Source: Streptomyces sp. man185
Lineage (GTDB): Bacteria > Actinomycetota > Actinomycetes > Streptomycetales > Streptomycetaceae
Length of the DNA stretch: 61,591 nucleotides
Direction: 5' to 3'
NCBI GenBank assembly: GCA_002551355.1
Contig: NTHE01000049.1
Coordinates: forward strand, 1-61,591
The notes beneath the pieces were generated by a model. The model did not search any database. It worked only from the letters and a program-made list of their open reading frames with translations, and was not told the origin of the DNA. This document shows, piece by piece, positions 18,065 through 28,880 of the stretch (position 1 is the first letter of the stretch; every line of letters starts with the position of its first letter). The position numbers and the translations under genes were made by a program.

Positions 18065-20926
18065 TCAGGGTTCGGCGGTCCTGCGCGCGGAAGGGAGGGC
18101 AGGCGGTTGGTCAGCGGTTCGGATGTGGTGGTGCAGGGTGGCGGCGTCGGCGTCCAGTCCTCGGGCGGTGTAGATGGAGGCGGCCTCCTGCCAGCAGTCG
18201 ACTGCCTCGTTCACGCGTCCGAGGGCGTGCAGCGAGGTGGCGAGCACGGTGAGGGGACCGGCGAGGGTTTCATCCTGGCTGCCCAGGGACGCGCGGCCGA
18301 GTGCGATCGCGCGTCGGCAGTGGACGATGGCCGTGTCGTGGTCGCCGATGCCCTGCCAGCCCACGGCGATGGCGGCGAGGGCGCATGCTTCGCCGTCCGT
18401 GTCGCCGAGCCGGCGGCGCAGCGTCGCGCTGCGCGTGCCGCAGTCGATGGCCTGGTGGTGGTTGCCGAGATCGCCATGGAGTGTGGCGAGGTGGCCTTCC
18501 GCCACCGCTTCCCACCGGCCGGTGTCGAATCCTCTGCTGAGCAGGCGGGCTTCGTCCAGATGGTGCTGCGCTTCGACGAAGCGGGTCTGCCGGCGCAGTA
18601 GCTGGCCGAGTTCGATGCGGGCGGCGATCTGGATATGGACGTTGCCGGAGTCCTGGGCGAGTCGGCAAGCGTCAGCGAGGTCTGCCTGCGCGTCGGGGTG
18701 GTGCAGGTGAGCCAGTGCCTCTCCTCTGGCGAGCAGGGCGTTGGCCTCGTGCTCGGTCCGGCCGGAGCGCCGCGCCGCGCGCAGACCCGCGCCGGCGCTG
18801 TCGACGCGTTCCTCCCAGCCGCCCATGAGCACGAGGAAGCCAAGAGCGTCGACGAGGTAGAGGGCGTGGTCATCCATCGTGCGGTCCACGGCGTGGTGCA
18901 GGGCGGCAATCAAGTTGGCTCGTTCGGCGGTGAACCAGGCCCAGGCGGCGTCGCGGTCGGCCACAGCGAGGGGATGGTCGGGTTCTGCGATGGTGGTCAC
19001 CACGCGTGTGCAGGTCGGGTAGAGCCGGCGGTCGGCGGTGTGAGCGGTGTGGCTGTACCAGGTGAGCATGGCGTCGAGTGCGTTGCGGCGCTGGTCCTCG
19101 GCGTCGTGTTCACCGGCCAACTCCTCCGCGTAGGCCCGCAGGAGGTCATGAAAGCGGTACCGGTCGTGTGCGGCGCGTTCGATGAGGTGTGCGTCGGCCA
19201 GCGCGTTGAGCAGTTGCCGTGTCTCGCCTGGTGGCCGATGCGCCAGGGCCGCGGCCGCGGGTGTCGAGATGTCCGGACCCGGGTGAAGGCCCAGACGCCG
19301 GAACAGGTCCGCTTGCCCGGTGGTCAGTTGCTCGTAGGACCAGGCGAGTACGTTGCGGACCGCCGCGTAGGGATCCTGGCCCCAGCTCAGTGCGTCGAGC
19401 CTGGAGTTTTCCTCGGCGAGCTCGGCGACGATGTCGGCGACGGAGATATGTTCGTACGCCGCCGCGCGCCCCGCGGCGATCCGCAGCGCAAGAGGCAGGC
19501 GCGCGCACAGCCGGACGAGGTTCTCCACCGCGGCCGGTTCCGCTCGGGCCCGGTGAGGGCCGATGATGCCGACGACGAGGTCCAGCGCCTCGGACGGGGA
19601 GAGCACGTCGAGGGTGAGACGGTGTGCGGCTTCGGTGACCACCAGGCCGGTCAGGCTGTCGCGGCTGGTCACCACCACCATGCAGCCGGGTGCTCCGGGC
19701 AGCAGCGGGCGGACCTGCTCGGCGCTGTGGGCGTTGTCCAGCACCATCAGCATGCGGAGCCCCGCCGCGAGGGTGCGGAAGAGGCCCGAGCGGGCGCCGG
19801 TGCCTGCGGGTACCGCCGCCGGGTGCACGCCGAGCGCGACCAGGAAGTCGTCGAGAACCTCGTCCGGATGCGCGGGCTTGCCGGGACCGTAGCCGCGGAG
19901 GTTGGTGTGGAGTGTGCCGTCGGGGAACCGGTCCTGGACGCGGTGAGCCCAGTGCACCGCGAGCGTCGTCTTGCCCACGCCGCCCGAGCCGTCGAGCGCG
20001 GAGATCACCACGGCCTGGCCGCCGGCCGGCGGCAGCAAGGCGTCGAGCGCGGCCAGGTGATCAGTCCGGCCGATGAAGTCACGGACGGTCTGCGGAAGTT
20101 GCCTTGGCACGGGCGGGGCGAGGGGCCACGGCTGCCTTGGCACAGGCACGCGATGGACACCCCGGAGACCACGGTCCGGGCGGGCCGTGGGCCTTTCACC
20201 GCGCAGGATCCGCTCATGCAGGCGCCGCACATCCGGCCCGGGGTCGACGCCGAGTTCTTCGGCGAGGCGGGTTCTGAGGCGATGGAAGACGTGCAGCGCG
20301 TCCGCGCGTCGGCCGCAGTGGGCCAGCGCCTCCATCCACTGCATGTGCAGGGTCTCGCGCAGGGGATGGTCGTGCACAAGACCTGCCAGGTCGTCGGCGA
20401 CCTCGTGGTGCTCGCCGAGCTCCATCCGCCAGGTGACAGACAGCTCCAGCGCGCTGAGCCGCTGCTCGTCCAGCCGTGCGGCGGATCCGGCCAGTGCCGC
20501 GGTGCCCACACCCTCCAGCGCGGTCCCGCGCCAGAGATTCAGCGCTGTTCGAATCTCCCCGACCGCCTGCTCCAGCCTTCCCTCCGCCGCGTAGCGACGG
20601 CTCTCGGCGACCCCGGCGGCGAACCGGAGCGAGTCGAGGTCCTGTTCCCCGACGCGGATCAGGTAGCCGGTGTCCTCGGTACGGATGAGCCGCTGTGCGG
20701 TGTCGCCCAAGCGTTCGCGCAGTGCCGAGACCGAGTTCCGCAACTGCTTCACAGCAGTCACGGGCGGCTCGTCATCCCAGGTCATGTCCGCGAGCCTGGA
20801 CAGCGGCACCACCGCGTTCGGCGCCAACAGCAACGCCGCCAGTACCCGCTGCCGACGTGCTCCGGGCACCAGGAGCCGTTCCTGGCCCGTCCGGATCTCC
20901 AGCGTGCCCAGAACGCGAAAGTCCAT
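18065..20926 (-). CDS. SARP/AfsR-type regulator with NB-ARC and TPR domains
   Basis: A 953-residue regulator. Residues 1-90 form the SARP winged-helix DNA-binding domain (MDFRVLGTLEIRTGQERLLV), and about 95-245 the bacterial transcriptional activation domain (BTAD). An NB-ARC NTPase follows with Walker A DGSGGVGKTTLAVHW near 315, LMVLDNAHSAEQVRPLLPG as Walker B, and VTSRD. The C-terminal third (about 640-940) is TPR-like. This AfsR/RedD layout activates antibiotic or secondary-metabolite genes through direct-repeat operators. ATG 20926 starts exactly at the SARP fold; the open frame runs to 20977. It is divergent from a small secreted protein, with a three-unit repeat in between. Confidence 0.93.
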   Translation of the reverse strand: MDFRVLGTLEIRTGQERLLVPGARRQRVLAALLLAPNAVVPLSRLADMTWDDEPPVTAVKQLRNSVSALRERLGDTAQRLIRTEDTGYLIRVGEQDLDSLRFAAGVAESRRYAAEGRLEQAVGEIRTALNLWRGTALEGVGTAALAGSAARLDEQRLSALELSVTWRMELGEHHEVADDLAGLVHDHPLRETLHMQWMEALAHCGRRADALHVFHRLRTRLAEELGVDPGPDVRRLHERILRGERPTARPDRGLRGVHRVPVPRQPWPLAPPVPRQLPQTVRDFIGRTDHLAALDALLPPAGGQAVVISALDGSGGVGKTTLAVHWAHRVQDRFPDGTLHTNLRGYGPGKPAHPDEVLDDFLVALGVHPAAVPAGTGARSGLFRTLAAGLRMLMVLDNAHSAEQVRPLLPGAPGCMVVVTSRDSLTGLVVTEAAHRLTLDVLSPSEALDLVVGIIGPHRARAEPAAVENLVRLCARLPLALRIAAGRAAAYEHISVADIVAELAEENSRLDALSWGQDPYAAVRNVLAWSYEQLTTGQADLFRRLGLHPGPDISTPAAAALAHRPPGETRQLLNALADAHLIERAAHDRYRFHDLLRAYAEELAGEHDAEDQRRNALDAMLTWYSHTAHTADRRLYPTCTRVVTTIAEPDHPLAVADRDAAWAWFTAERANLIAALHHAVDRTMDDHALYLVDALGFLVLMGGWEERVDSAGAGLRAARRSGRTEHEANALLARGEALAHLHHPDAQADLADACRLAQDSGNVHIQIAARIELGQLLRRQTRFVEAQHHLDEARLLSRGFDTGRWEAVAEGHLATLHGDLGNHHQAIDCGTRSATLRRRLGDTDGEACALAAIAVGWQGIGDHDTAIVHCRRAIALGRASLGSQDETLAGPLTVLATSLHALGRVNEAVDCWQEAASIYTARGLDADAATLHHHIRTADQPPALPSARRTAEP

Positions 20927-20997
20927 CCCCGAACCGCCCCCGTCACGGAAAGTAACCCGTCGGAGCATAGCGTGCACAGAGATGACGTCTCAACGCC

Positions 20998-21029
20998 GGT
21001 GATGACGAGGTGATGACGCCATGGTGACG
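20998..21029 (+). promoter_or_regulatory. 11-bp-spaced direct repeats, candidate SARP operator
   Basis: GGTGATGACGA (20998-21008) and GGTGATGACGC (21009-21019) are near-identical. A third, weaker unit (21020-21030) keeps the TG.TGACG core. The 11-base period is the classic architecture of SARP binding sites. They lie between the SARP gene and a divergent secreted-protein gene. Confidence 0.55.
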
Positions 21030-21144
21030 GCTCGCGAGACGGTCGTCGACGTTGCCACCCAGCCCCGTCCGCCGGGGCAGCGCGAGATTCCTCACGAGCA
21101 ACATCAACGACGAACACGCAACCATCACCCAGAAGGACTCCGAC

Positions 21145-21504
21145 ATGAAGAACGCGTTGCGCAAGAAAGCGCTCACGCTCACTGCGGGACTGGCCCTGAC
21201 AGCCGGCCTGGTGGCCGCCGGACCGGGGGCTGCTCACGCCGACGAGCACAGCACCCGAGCACTGTCCTGCACCACCCTCCACCCGCCGGCGGGCGCGGTG
21301 AACGTCTGCAAGAACTGGACACCGAACGGTGACGGCACCTTCCATGGCAAGTGGTCCTCCAGCGGCGCCACCGCCGGCGTATACCTGCAGGGATCCTTCG
21401 ACGGGACCGTGCGGAACCTGGCCTCCGAAGGGCTGTACGACGGGGTCCGCAAGTTCCTCATCCGCGCCTGCACGAGCGGCAGGGGCTGCACCGCCTGGTG
21501 GTAG
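21145..21504 (+). CDS. small secreted cysteine-containing protein
   Basis: A 119-residue exported protein of unknown function. The signal peptide (MKNALRKKALTLTAG, then a hydrophobic core, cleavage after AHA near residue 31) is clear. The mature part of about 88 residues has four cysteines (in LSCTT, VNVCKNW, IRACTS and GRGCTAWW), which could form two disulfides, and is rich in Gly/Ser/Thr with a beta-sandwich look. It ends in Trp-Trp. I do not recognise a family. It is divergent from the SARP gene and downstream of the direct repeats, so it may be a direct SARP target. Confidence 0.75.
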   Translation: MKNALRKKALTLTAGLALTAGLVAAGPGAAHADEHSTRALSCTTLHPPAGAVNVCKNWTPNGDGTFHGKWSSSGATAGVYLQGSFDGTVRNLASEGLYDGVRKFLIRACTSGRGCTAWW

Positions 21505-21786
21505 TCGCGGCTGGGGCCCCGCCCCCTGATCCGGCCTGATCCAAACGAAAGGCCCCAGGTGAGGAGCACCGGCTCCCGCCGCAGACGGTGCGGGCGCGGT
21601 GACCCGACGGGCGAGCCGATGGATGGACGCGGGCGCGGGGCCGGTCGCCCCGTGCCCGCGTGCCTGTCGGCTCCCGTGGCCGGCAGGCACGCCCGTCGTC
21701 GCCCAGGCGTAGTCGCCCGAGTAGTGCGCCATGCCGTGTGCCGAACGGACCCGACGCCGCGGGTCCGGAACCCACACCGCCGCCCC

Positions 21787-23670
21787 TCAGCTCAGACTGT
21801 CCTTCCACGTCCGGTGCAGCCCCGCGAACCGCCCCGTCCCACCGATCAGTTCCGCGGGCGCCCCGTCCTCCACGATCCGGCCGTTCTCCATCACCAGCAC
21901 CCGGTCCGCGATCTCCACCGTGGAGAGGCGGTGGGCGATCACCACCGCTGTGCGGCCGTGCAGCACCGTGTCCATGGCCCGCTGCACCGCACGCTCGCCG
22001 GGGATGTCCAGGGAGCTGGTCGCCTCGTCCAGGATCAGCACCGCCGGGTTCGCCAGCAGGGCGCGGGCGAAGGCCACCAACTGGCGCTGGCCCGCCGAGA
22101 TCCGGCCGCCCCGCTTGCGTACGTCGGTGTCGTAGCCGTCCGGCAGGGCCGCGATGAAGTCGTGCGCGCCGATCGCCTTCGCGGCCTGCTCGATCTCCTC
22201 GCGGGTGGCGTCCGGGCGGCCGATCGCGATGTTCTCCGCGACCGTCCCCGAGAACAGGAAGGCCTCCTGCGTCACCATCACCACGCCCCGGCGCAGCTCG
22301 GCGGTGGTCAGGTCGCGCACGTCCGTGCCGTCCAGCAGGACCCGGCCCTCGGTCGGGTCGTAGAAGCGGGCCAGCAGCTTCGCCAGCGTCGACTTGCCCG
22401 CGCCCGTCGAGCCGACGACCGCCACCGTCCGGCCCGCCGGGATGCGCAGGTCGAAGGCGGGCAGCACCTCGCCGCCCGTACGGTAGGCGAACCGCACCCC
22501 GTCGAAGACGACCTCCCGGCCGGGGAGGTCGCCCGAGCGCGGCGGCAGTTCGGTGGGGCGGTCGGTCTCGGGGACGTTCGGCGTCTGGGCCAGCAGGCCG
22601 GCGATCTTCGTCAGGGAAGCGGCCGCCGACTCGTAGGAGTTGAGGAACATCCCCAGCCGGTCGATCGGGTCGTACAGCCGGCGCAGATACAGCACCGCCG
22701 CCGCCAGCACCCCCAGGGCCAGCGTTCCGTCCGCCACCCGGTAGGCGCCCCACAAGACCATGCCGGCCACCGCCGTGTTGGCGATCAGCCGGGAGCCGAC
22801 GACATAGCGGGCCATCTCCAGGATCGCGTCGCCGTTCGCCCGCTCGTGGCGGGTGTTCAACGCGGTGAACGCGGCGTCGTTGCTCCGCTCCCGGCGGAAC
22901 GCCTGGACCGGGCGGATGCCGTTCATCGTCTCCGCGAACTTCACGATCACCGACGCGATCGCCGTGGACCGCGCCATGAACGCCACCGACGCCCGCCGCC
23001 GGTACATCCGCACCATCAGATACAGCGGTACGAAGGAGAGTGTGGCGATCGCGCCGATTCCCAGGTCCAGCCAGAGCAGCACCAGGGCGATCGACACGAA
23101 CGAGAGGACCACGCCGATCAGTTCCTGGAGTCCCTCGCTCAGCAACTCCCGCAGCGACTCCACGTCCGTCGTGGAGCGCGAGATCAGGCGGCCCGAGGTG
23201 TAGCGCTCGTGGAAGTCGACGCTGAGCGCCTGCGCGTGCCGGAAGATCCGGCCGCGCAGCTCCAGCAGCACGTCCTGGTTGATCCGTGCGGCGGCCCGGA
23301 TGAAGCCGTACTGGAGGATGCCCGCGCCGACGGAACACACCGCGTAGCCGACCGCGACCGCCATCAGCGGGCCGTAGTCGTGGTCCCGGAACGCCGGGAC
23401 CCCGCTGTCGATCGCGTACGCCACGAGCAGCGGGCCCGCCTGCATCGCGACCTGCTGGACCACCAGGAGCAGCGCCGCCACCGCGACCCGGCCGCGCATC
23501 GGGGCCAGCAGCGAGAACAGCAGCGCCAGGGTCGCTCCGGGCGGAGCGGGCAGGTCGTCCTGGTCGAACGGGTCGTCGCAGAGCCGTGGTCCGACAGCGG
23601 CCGGGCCCTTCTTCCGCAGGCCGTCGTCCTCGGCCGCGGGAAGTGAGGAGTCGTCGGTGGTCGTGGTCAT
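21787..23670 (-). CDS. ABC exporter, canonical half (TMD-NBD)
   Basis: A 627-residue half-transporter: a six-helix exporter domain (about 45-335) and an ATPase domain (about 385-620). The NBD has Walker A GSTGAGKST near 420, Walker B VLILDEATSSLD with the catalytic Glu, H-loop AHRLST, and a slightly altered signature ISAGQRQ in place of LSGGQ. It pairs with the upstream gene, its ATG at 23670 overlapping that gene's stop (ATGA). Its partner has a degenerate Walker B, so together they make a heterodimeric exporter with one consensus ATPase site. Substrate unknown, probably a lipid, peptide or drug. Confidence 0.92.
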   Translation of the reverse strand: MTTTTDDSSLPAAEDDGLRKKGPAAVGPRLCDDPFDQDDLPAPPGATLALLFSLLAPMRGRVAVAALLLVVQQVAMQAGPLLVAYAIDSGVPAFRDHDYGPLMAVAVGYAVCSVGAGILQYGFIRAAARINQDVLLELRGRIFRHAQALSVDFHERYTSGRLISRSTTDVESLRELLSEGLQELIGVVLSFVSIALVLLWLDLGIGAIATLSFVPLYLMVRMYRRRASVAFMARSTAIASVIVKFAETMNGIRPVQAFRRERSNDAAFTALNTRHERANGDAILEMARYVVGSRLIANTAVAGMVLWGAYRVADGTLALGVLAAAVLYLRRLYDPIDRLGMFLNSYESAAASLTKIAGLLAQTPNVPETDRPTELPPRSGDLPGREVVFDGVRFAYRTGGEVLPAFDLRIPAGRTVAVVGSTGAGKSTLAKLLARFYDPTEGRVLLDGTDVRDLTTAELRRGVVMVTQEAFLFSGTVAENIAIGRPDATREEIEQAAKAIGAHDFIAALPDGYDTDVRKRGGRISAGQRQLVAFARALLANPAVLILDEATSSLDIPGERAVQRAMDTVLHGRTAVVIAHRLSTVEIADRVLVMENGRIVEDGAPAELIGGTGRFAGLHRTWKDSLS

Positions 23671-25517
23671 CGGGCACTGCCCTCCTCGGCGGGAACCTGC
23701 TGAACGGGGGCGCTGGTCGGTTCCGCGGGGGGCCTTCGACCGGGTACGGGACCGTCCCCGGCGCCCGACATCAGCCAGGCGTACTCCGCGTTGTCCCGCA
23801 GCAGCTCCTGATGGGTGCCGACCGCGGCGATCCGGCCCCCGGACAGCAGCGCCACCCGGTCCGCCAGCATCACGGTCGAGGGGCGGTGCGCCACGACCAC
23901 CGCCGTCGTCCGCTCCAGGACGCGCCGCAGCGCGGCCTCCACCAGCGTCTCCGTGTGCACGTCCAGCGCGGAGAGCGGGTCGTCCAGCACCAGGAAGCGC
24001 GGCTCCCCGACCACCGCGCGGGCCAGTGCCAGGCGCTGGCGCTGGCCGCCGGACAGGCTCAGGCCCTGCTCGCCGACCTCGGTGTCCAGCCCCCGCGGCA
24101 GCCCGTGCACGAAGTCCGCCTGAGCCACCGACAGCGCCCGGCGCACCTGCTGCTCGTCCGCGTCCGCCGCGCCCATCGTCACGTTCTCGCCGACCGTGGC
24201 GGAGAACAGCGTCGGCTCCTCGAACGCCACCGACACCAGCTCCCGCAGCCGCGAGCGCTCCATCGTGGCGATGTCCTCGCCGTCCAGAGTGATACGCCCG
24301 CCGGTCACCTCGTGCAGCCGGGGCACCAGCGCGGTGAGCGTCGTCTTGCCCGACCCCGTACCCCCGACGAGGGCCAGCGTCTCCCCGGGCCGGATGTGCA
24401 GGTCGATCCCGGCGAGGACCGGCGGCGAGCCCGGATCCGCGTCCGGGTAGCGGAACTCGACGCCCTCGAAGACCATGCCGGGGGCGGTGGCCCGCGCGTT
24501 CTCCCGTACGGCTACGGCCCCGGGCTCCTCCGCCACGTCCATCACCTCGAAATACCGGTCGGTGGCGGTCGCCGACTCCTGGCTCATCGCCAGCAGGAAG
24601 CCGATCGACTCCACCGGCCAGCGCAGCGCGAGCGCCGTGGACAGGAACGCCACCAGCGTGCCCGCCGACAGCGTGCCGTCGGCCACCTGGATCGTGCCCA
24701 GCACCAGCGCCGCGCCGATCGCCAGCTCCGGGATGGCGGTGATCAGCGCCCAGATCCCGGCGAGCAACCGGGCCTTGCCCAGCTCCGTCGTGCGCAACCG
24801 GTGCGACAGCGCGCGGAACGCCTGCGCCTGGCTGCGGTGCCGGCCGAAGCCCTTGACGATGCGGATGCCCAGCACGCTCTCCTCGACGACTGTGGTGAGG
24901 TCGCCGACCTGGTCCTGGGCCCGGCGCGCGACCACCGAGTACTTCGTCTCGAACAGCGAGCACAGGATCATCAGCGGCACCGCGGGCGCCAGCAGCACCA
25001 GACCGAGCACCCAGTCCTGGGCGAACAGGAGGACGAACCCGACGAGGATCGTCGCCGTGTTGACGATCAGGAAGGTCAGCGGGAACGCCAGGAACATCCG
25101 CAGCAGCATCAGGTCCGTCGTTCCGCGCGACAGCAGCTGACCCGAGGCCCAGCGGTCGTGGAAGGCGACCGGCAGCCGCTGGAGATGGCGGTACAGATCC
25201 GCCCGCATCGACGCCTCGACCCCGGCCAGGGGCCGCGCCACCAGCCATCGCCGGAAGCCGAACAGCAGCGCCTCCGCGATGCCGAGCAGCAGCAGATACA
25301 GCGCCCCCAGCCACACCCCGCCCGGATCGCGGTCGGCGACCGGGCCGTCCACCATCCACTTCAGGACCAGCGGGATCACCAGCCCCAGACAGGACGCCAC
25401 GATCGCCACGAAGGCGGCGGTGAACAGACGCACCCGCACGGGTCGGACATAGGGCCACAGGCGCAGGAGTGAGCGCACGGCGGACCGGTCCGTGGGCTCT
25501 GCAGGCTTTTCGGGCAT
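23667..25517 (-). CDS. ABC exporter, degenerate-site half (TMD-NBD)
   Basis: A 616-residue half-transporter, first gene of a two-gene operon. The exporter transmembrane domain spans about 25-310; the NBD has Walker A GGTGSGKTTL and a perfect signature LSLSGGQRQRLALARA. Walker B reads FLVLDDPLSALD, so the catalytic glutamate is aspartate, the hallmark of the non-catalytic member of heterodimeric ABC exporters. The H-loop histidine is kept (VAHRPST). The C-terminal tail is Pro/Glu-rich. ATG 25517. A large inverted repeat lies 47 bases upstream. Confidence 0.92.
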   Translation of the reverse strand: MPEKPAEPTDRSAVRSLLRLWPYVRPVRVRLFTAAFVAIVASCLGLVIPLVLKWMVDGPVADRDPGGVWLGALYLLLLGIAEALLFGFRRWLVARPLAGVEASMRADLYRHLQRLPVAFHDRWASGQLLSRGTTDLMLLRMFLAFPLTFLIVNTATILVGFVLLFAQDWVLGLVLLAPAVPLMILCSLFETKYSVVARRAQDQVGDLTTVVEESVLGIRIVKGFGRHRSQAQAFRALSHRLRTTELGKARLLAGIWALITAIPELAIGAALVLGTIQVADGTLSAGTLVAFLSTALALRWPVESIGFLLAMSQESATATDRYFEVMDVAEEPGAVAVRENARATAPGMVFEGVEFRYPDADPGSPPVLAGIDLHIRPGETLALVGGTGSGKTTLTALVPRLHEVTGGRITLDGEDIATMERSRLRELVSVAFEEPTLFSATVGENVTMGAADADEQQVRRALSVAQADFVHGLPRGLDTEVGEQGLSLSGGQRQRLALARAVVGEPRFLVLDDPLSALDVHTETLVEAALRRVLERTTAVVVAHRPSTVMLADRVALLSGGRIAAVGTHQELLRDNAEYAWLMSGAGDGPVPGRRPPAEPTSAPVQQVPAEEGSAR

Positions 25518-25563
25518 CAGGGCCGACCCTACGTTTCACCACTGACATCGGTCCTGCCAATTT

Positions 25564-25619
25564 CGGCCGGGAACCGGGCGTACGGGGGCCCGGACGGCCG
25601 TACGCCCGGTTCCCGGCCG
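25564..25619. repeat. 22-bp perfect inverted repeat
   Basis: The arms 25564-25585 and 25598-25619 are perfectly complementary over 22 bp, with a 12-base GC loop. It is in the interval between two divergent genes, where a terminator is not expected. It could be a terminator left from a lost gene, or a large operator. Confidence 0.7.
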
Positions 25620-25712
25620 CCCGGTCGTACTCCGGATCAACCGATGGGCTGATGCGCCGTCGAGCGTGACGGCGGACAGTGCCCGGGCCCACCCGCCGGA
25701 ACCCTGGTGGAC

Positions 25713-26440
25713 ATGGCAATCATCGAAGTCGACGGGGTACGCAAGACCTGCGCCGGCCGCCCCGTGGTCGACGGCGTCTCCTTCTCCGTCGACGAGGGGG
25801 AGATCTTCGGCATCCTCGGCCCCAACGGGGCGGGCAAGACCACCACCGACGAATGCGTGGAGGGCCTGCGCATCCCCGACGCCGGCACGGTCAGGGCCGC
25901 CGGACTCGACCCGGTCACCGACCACGACCGGGTGACGCGGCTGCCGGGCGCCCAGCTCCAGGAGGGCGAGCTCCAGGCCAGACTGACCGTACGTGAGGCG
26001 CTGGAGCTGTACAGCGCGTTCTACCCGACTCCGGTCGACCGGCGTCCGCTCGCCACCCGGCTCGGCCTCGACGAGAAGCTCGCCACCCGCTTCGGCCGGC
26101 TCTCCGGCGGCCAGAAGCAGCGCCTGCTCATCGCCCTCGCCCTGATCGGCGACCCGAAGGTCGTCGTCCTCGACGAGCTCCTGTCGCCCGCCGTCGCCTC
26201 CCGGCTGACGACCCGGGTCCGCACCCCGCCGCCGACCCCGCCGGGAGAGCCCTGTCGGCCCGCGAGCGAGAGGTGCTGGTCCTGGTGGCGCGGGGCACGA
26301 CGAACCGGGAGATCGCCGCCGAACTGTTCGTCAGCGAGGCGACCGTGAAGACGCACCTCACCCACATCTTCGCCAAGCTGGGCGCCAAGGACCGGGCCGC
26401 GGCCGTCGCCGTCGGCTACGACCGGGGCATCCTCGGCTGA
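25713..26440 (+). pseudogene. ABC ATPase / LuxR response-regulator chimera, frameshifted
   Basis: The first 155 or so codons are a normal ABC-2 type ATPase start: IIEVDGVRKTCAGRPVVDGV, Walker A GPNGAGKTTT, signature RLSGGQKQRL, Walker B VVVLDEL. It then changes, still in frame, into response-regulator linker sequence (LSPAVASRLTTRVR, about 26180-26220). At about 26245 one base is missing, and the next frame continues as a complete LuxR HTH: ALSAREREVLVLVARG, NREIAAELFVSEATVKTHL, ending at 26440. The simplest reading is a deletion that joined the first and last genes of an ABC-permease-kinase-regulator operon, then a one-base loss (or sequencing error). The open frame itself stops at 26348. 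Confidence 0.75.
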
Positions 26441-26452
26441 CGCTTCCGCCCC

Positions 26453-28729
<2,277 letters not shown>

Positions 28730-28880
28730 CGTGTAGCCTCCCGCGGCTCGTGGGACGGGCACCTGCGAGTGGCGCGCGGCGTCCCGGCCGCGGCCCTTCG
28801 GGGTAGTCCTCCCCTCTGTTCTGCCCACCGGGCGGCCCGCACTCACGTTTCCCCCGACCGGCCCTGGTCGTTGGGGGAGC

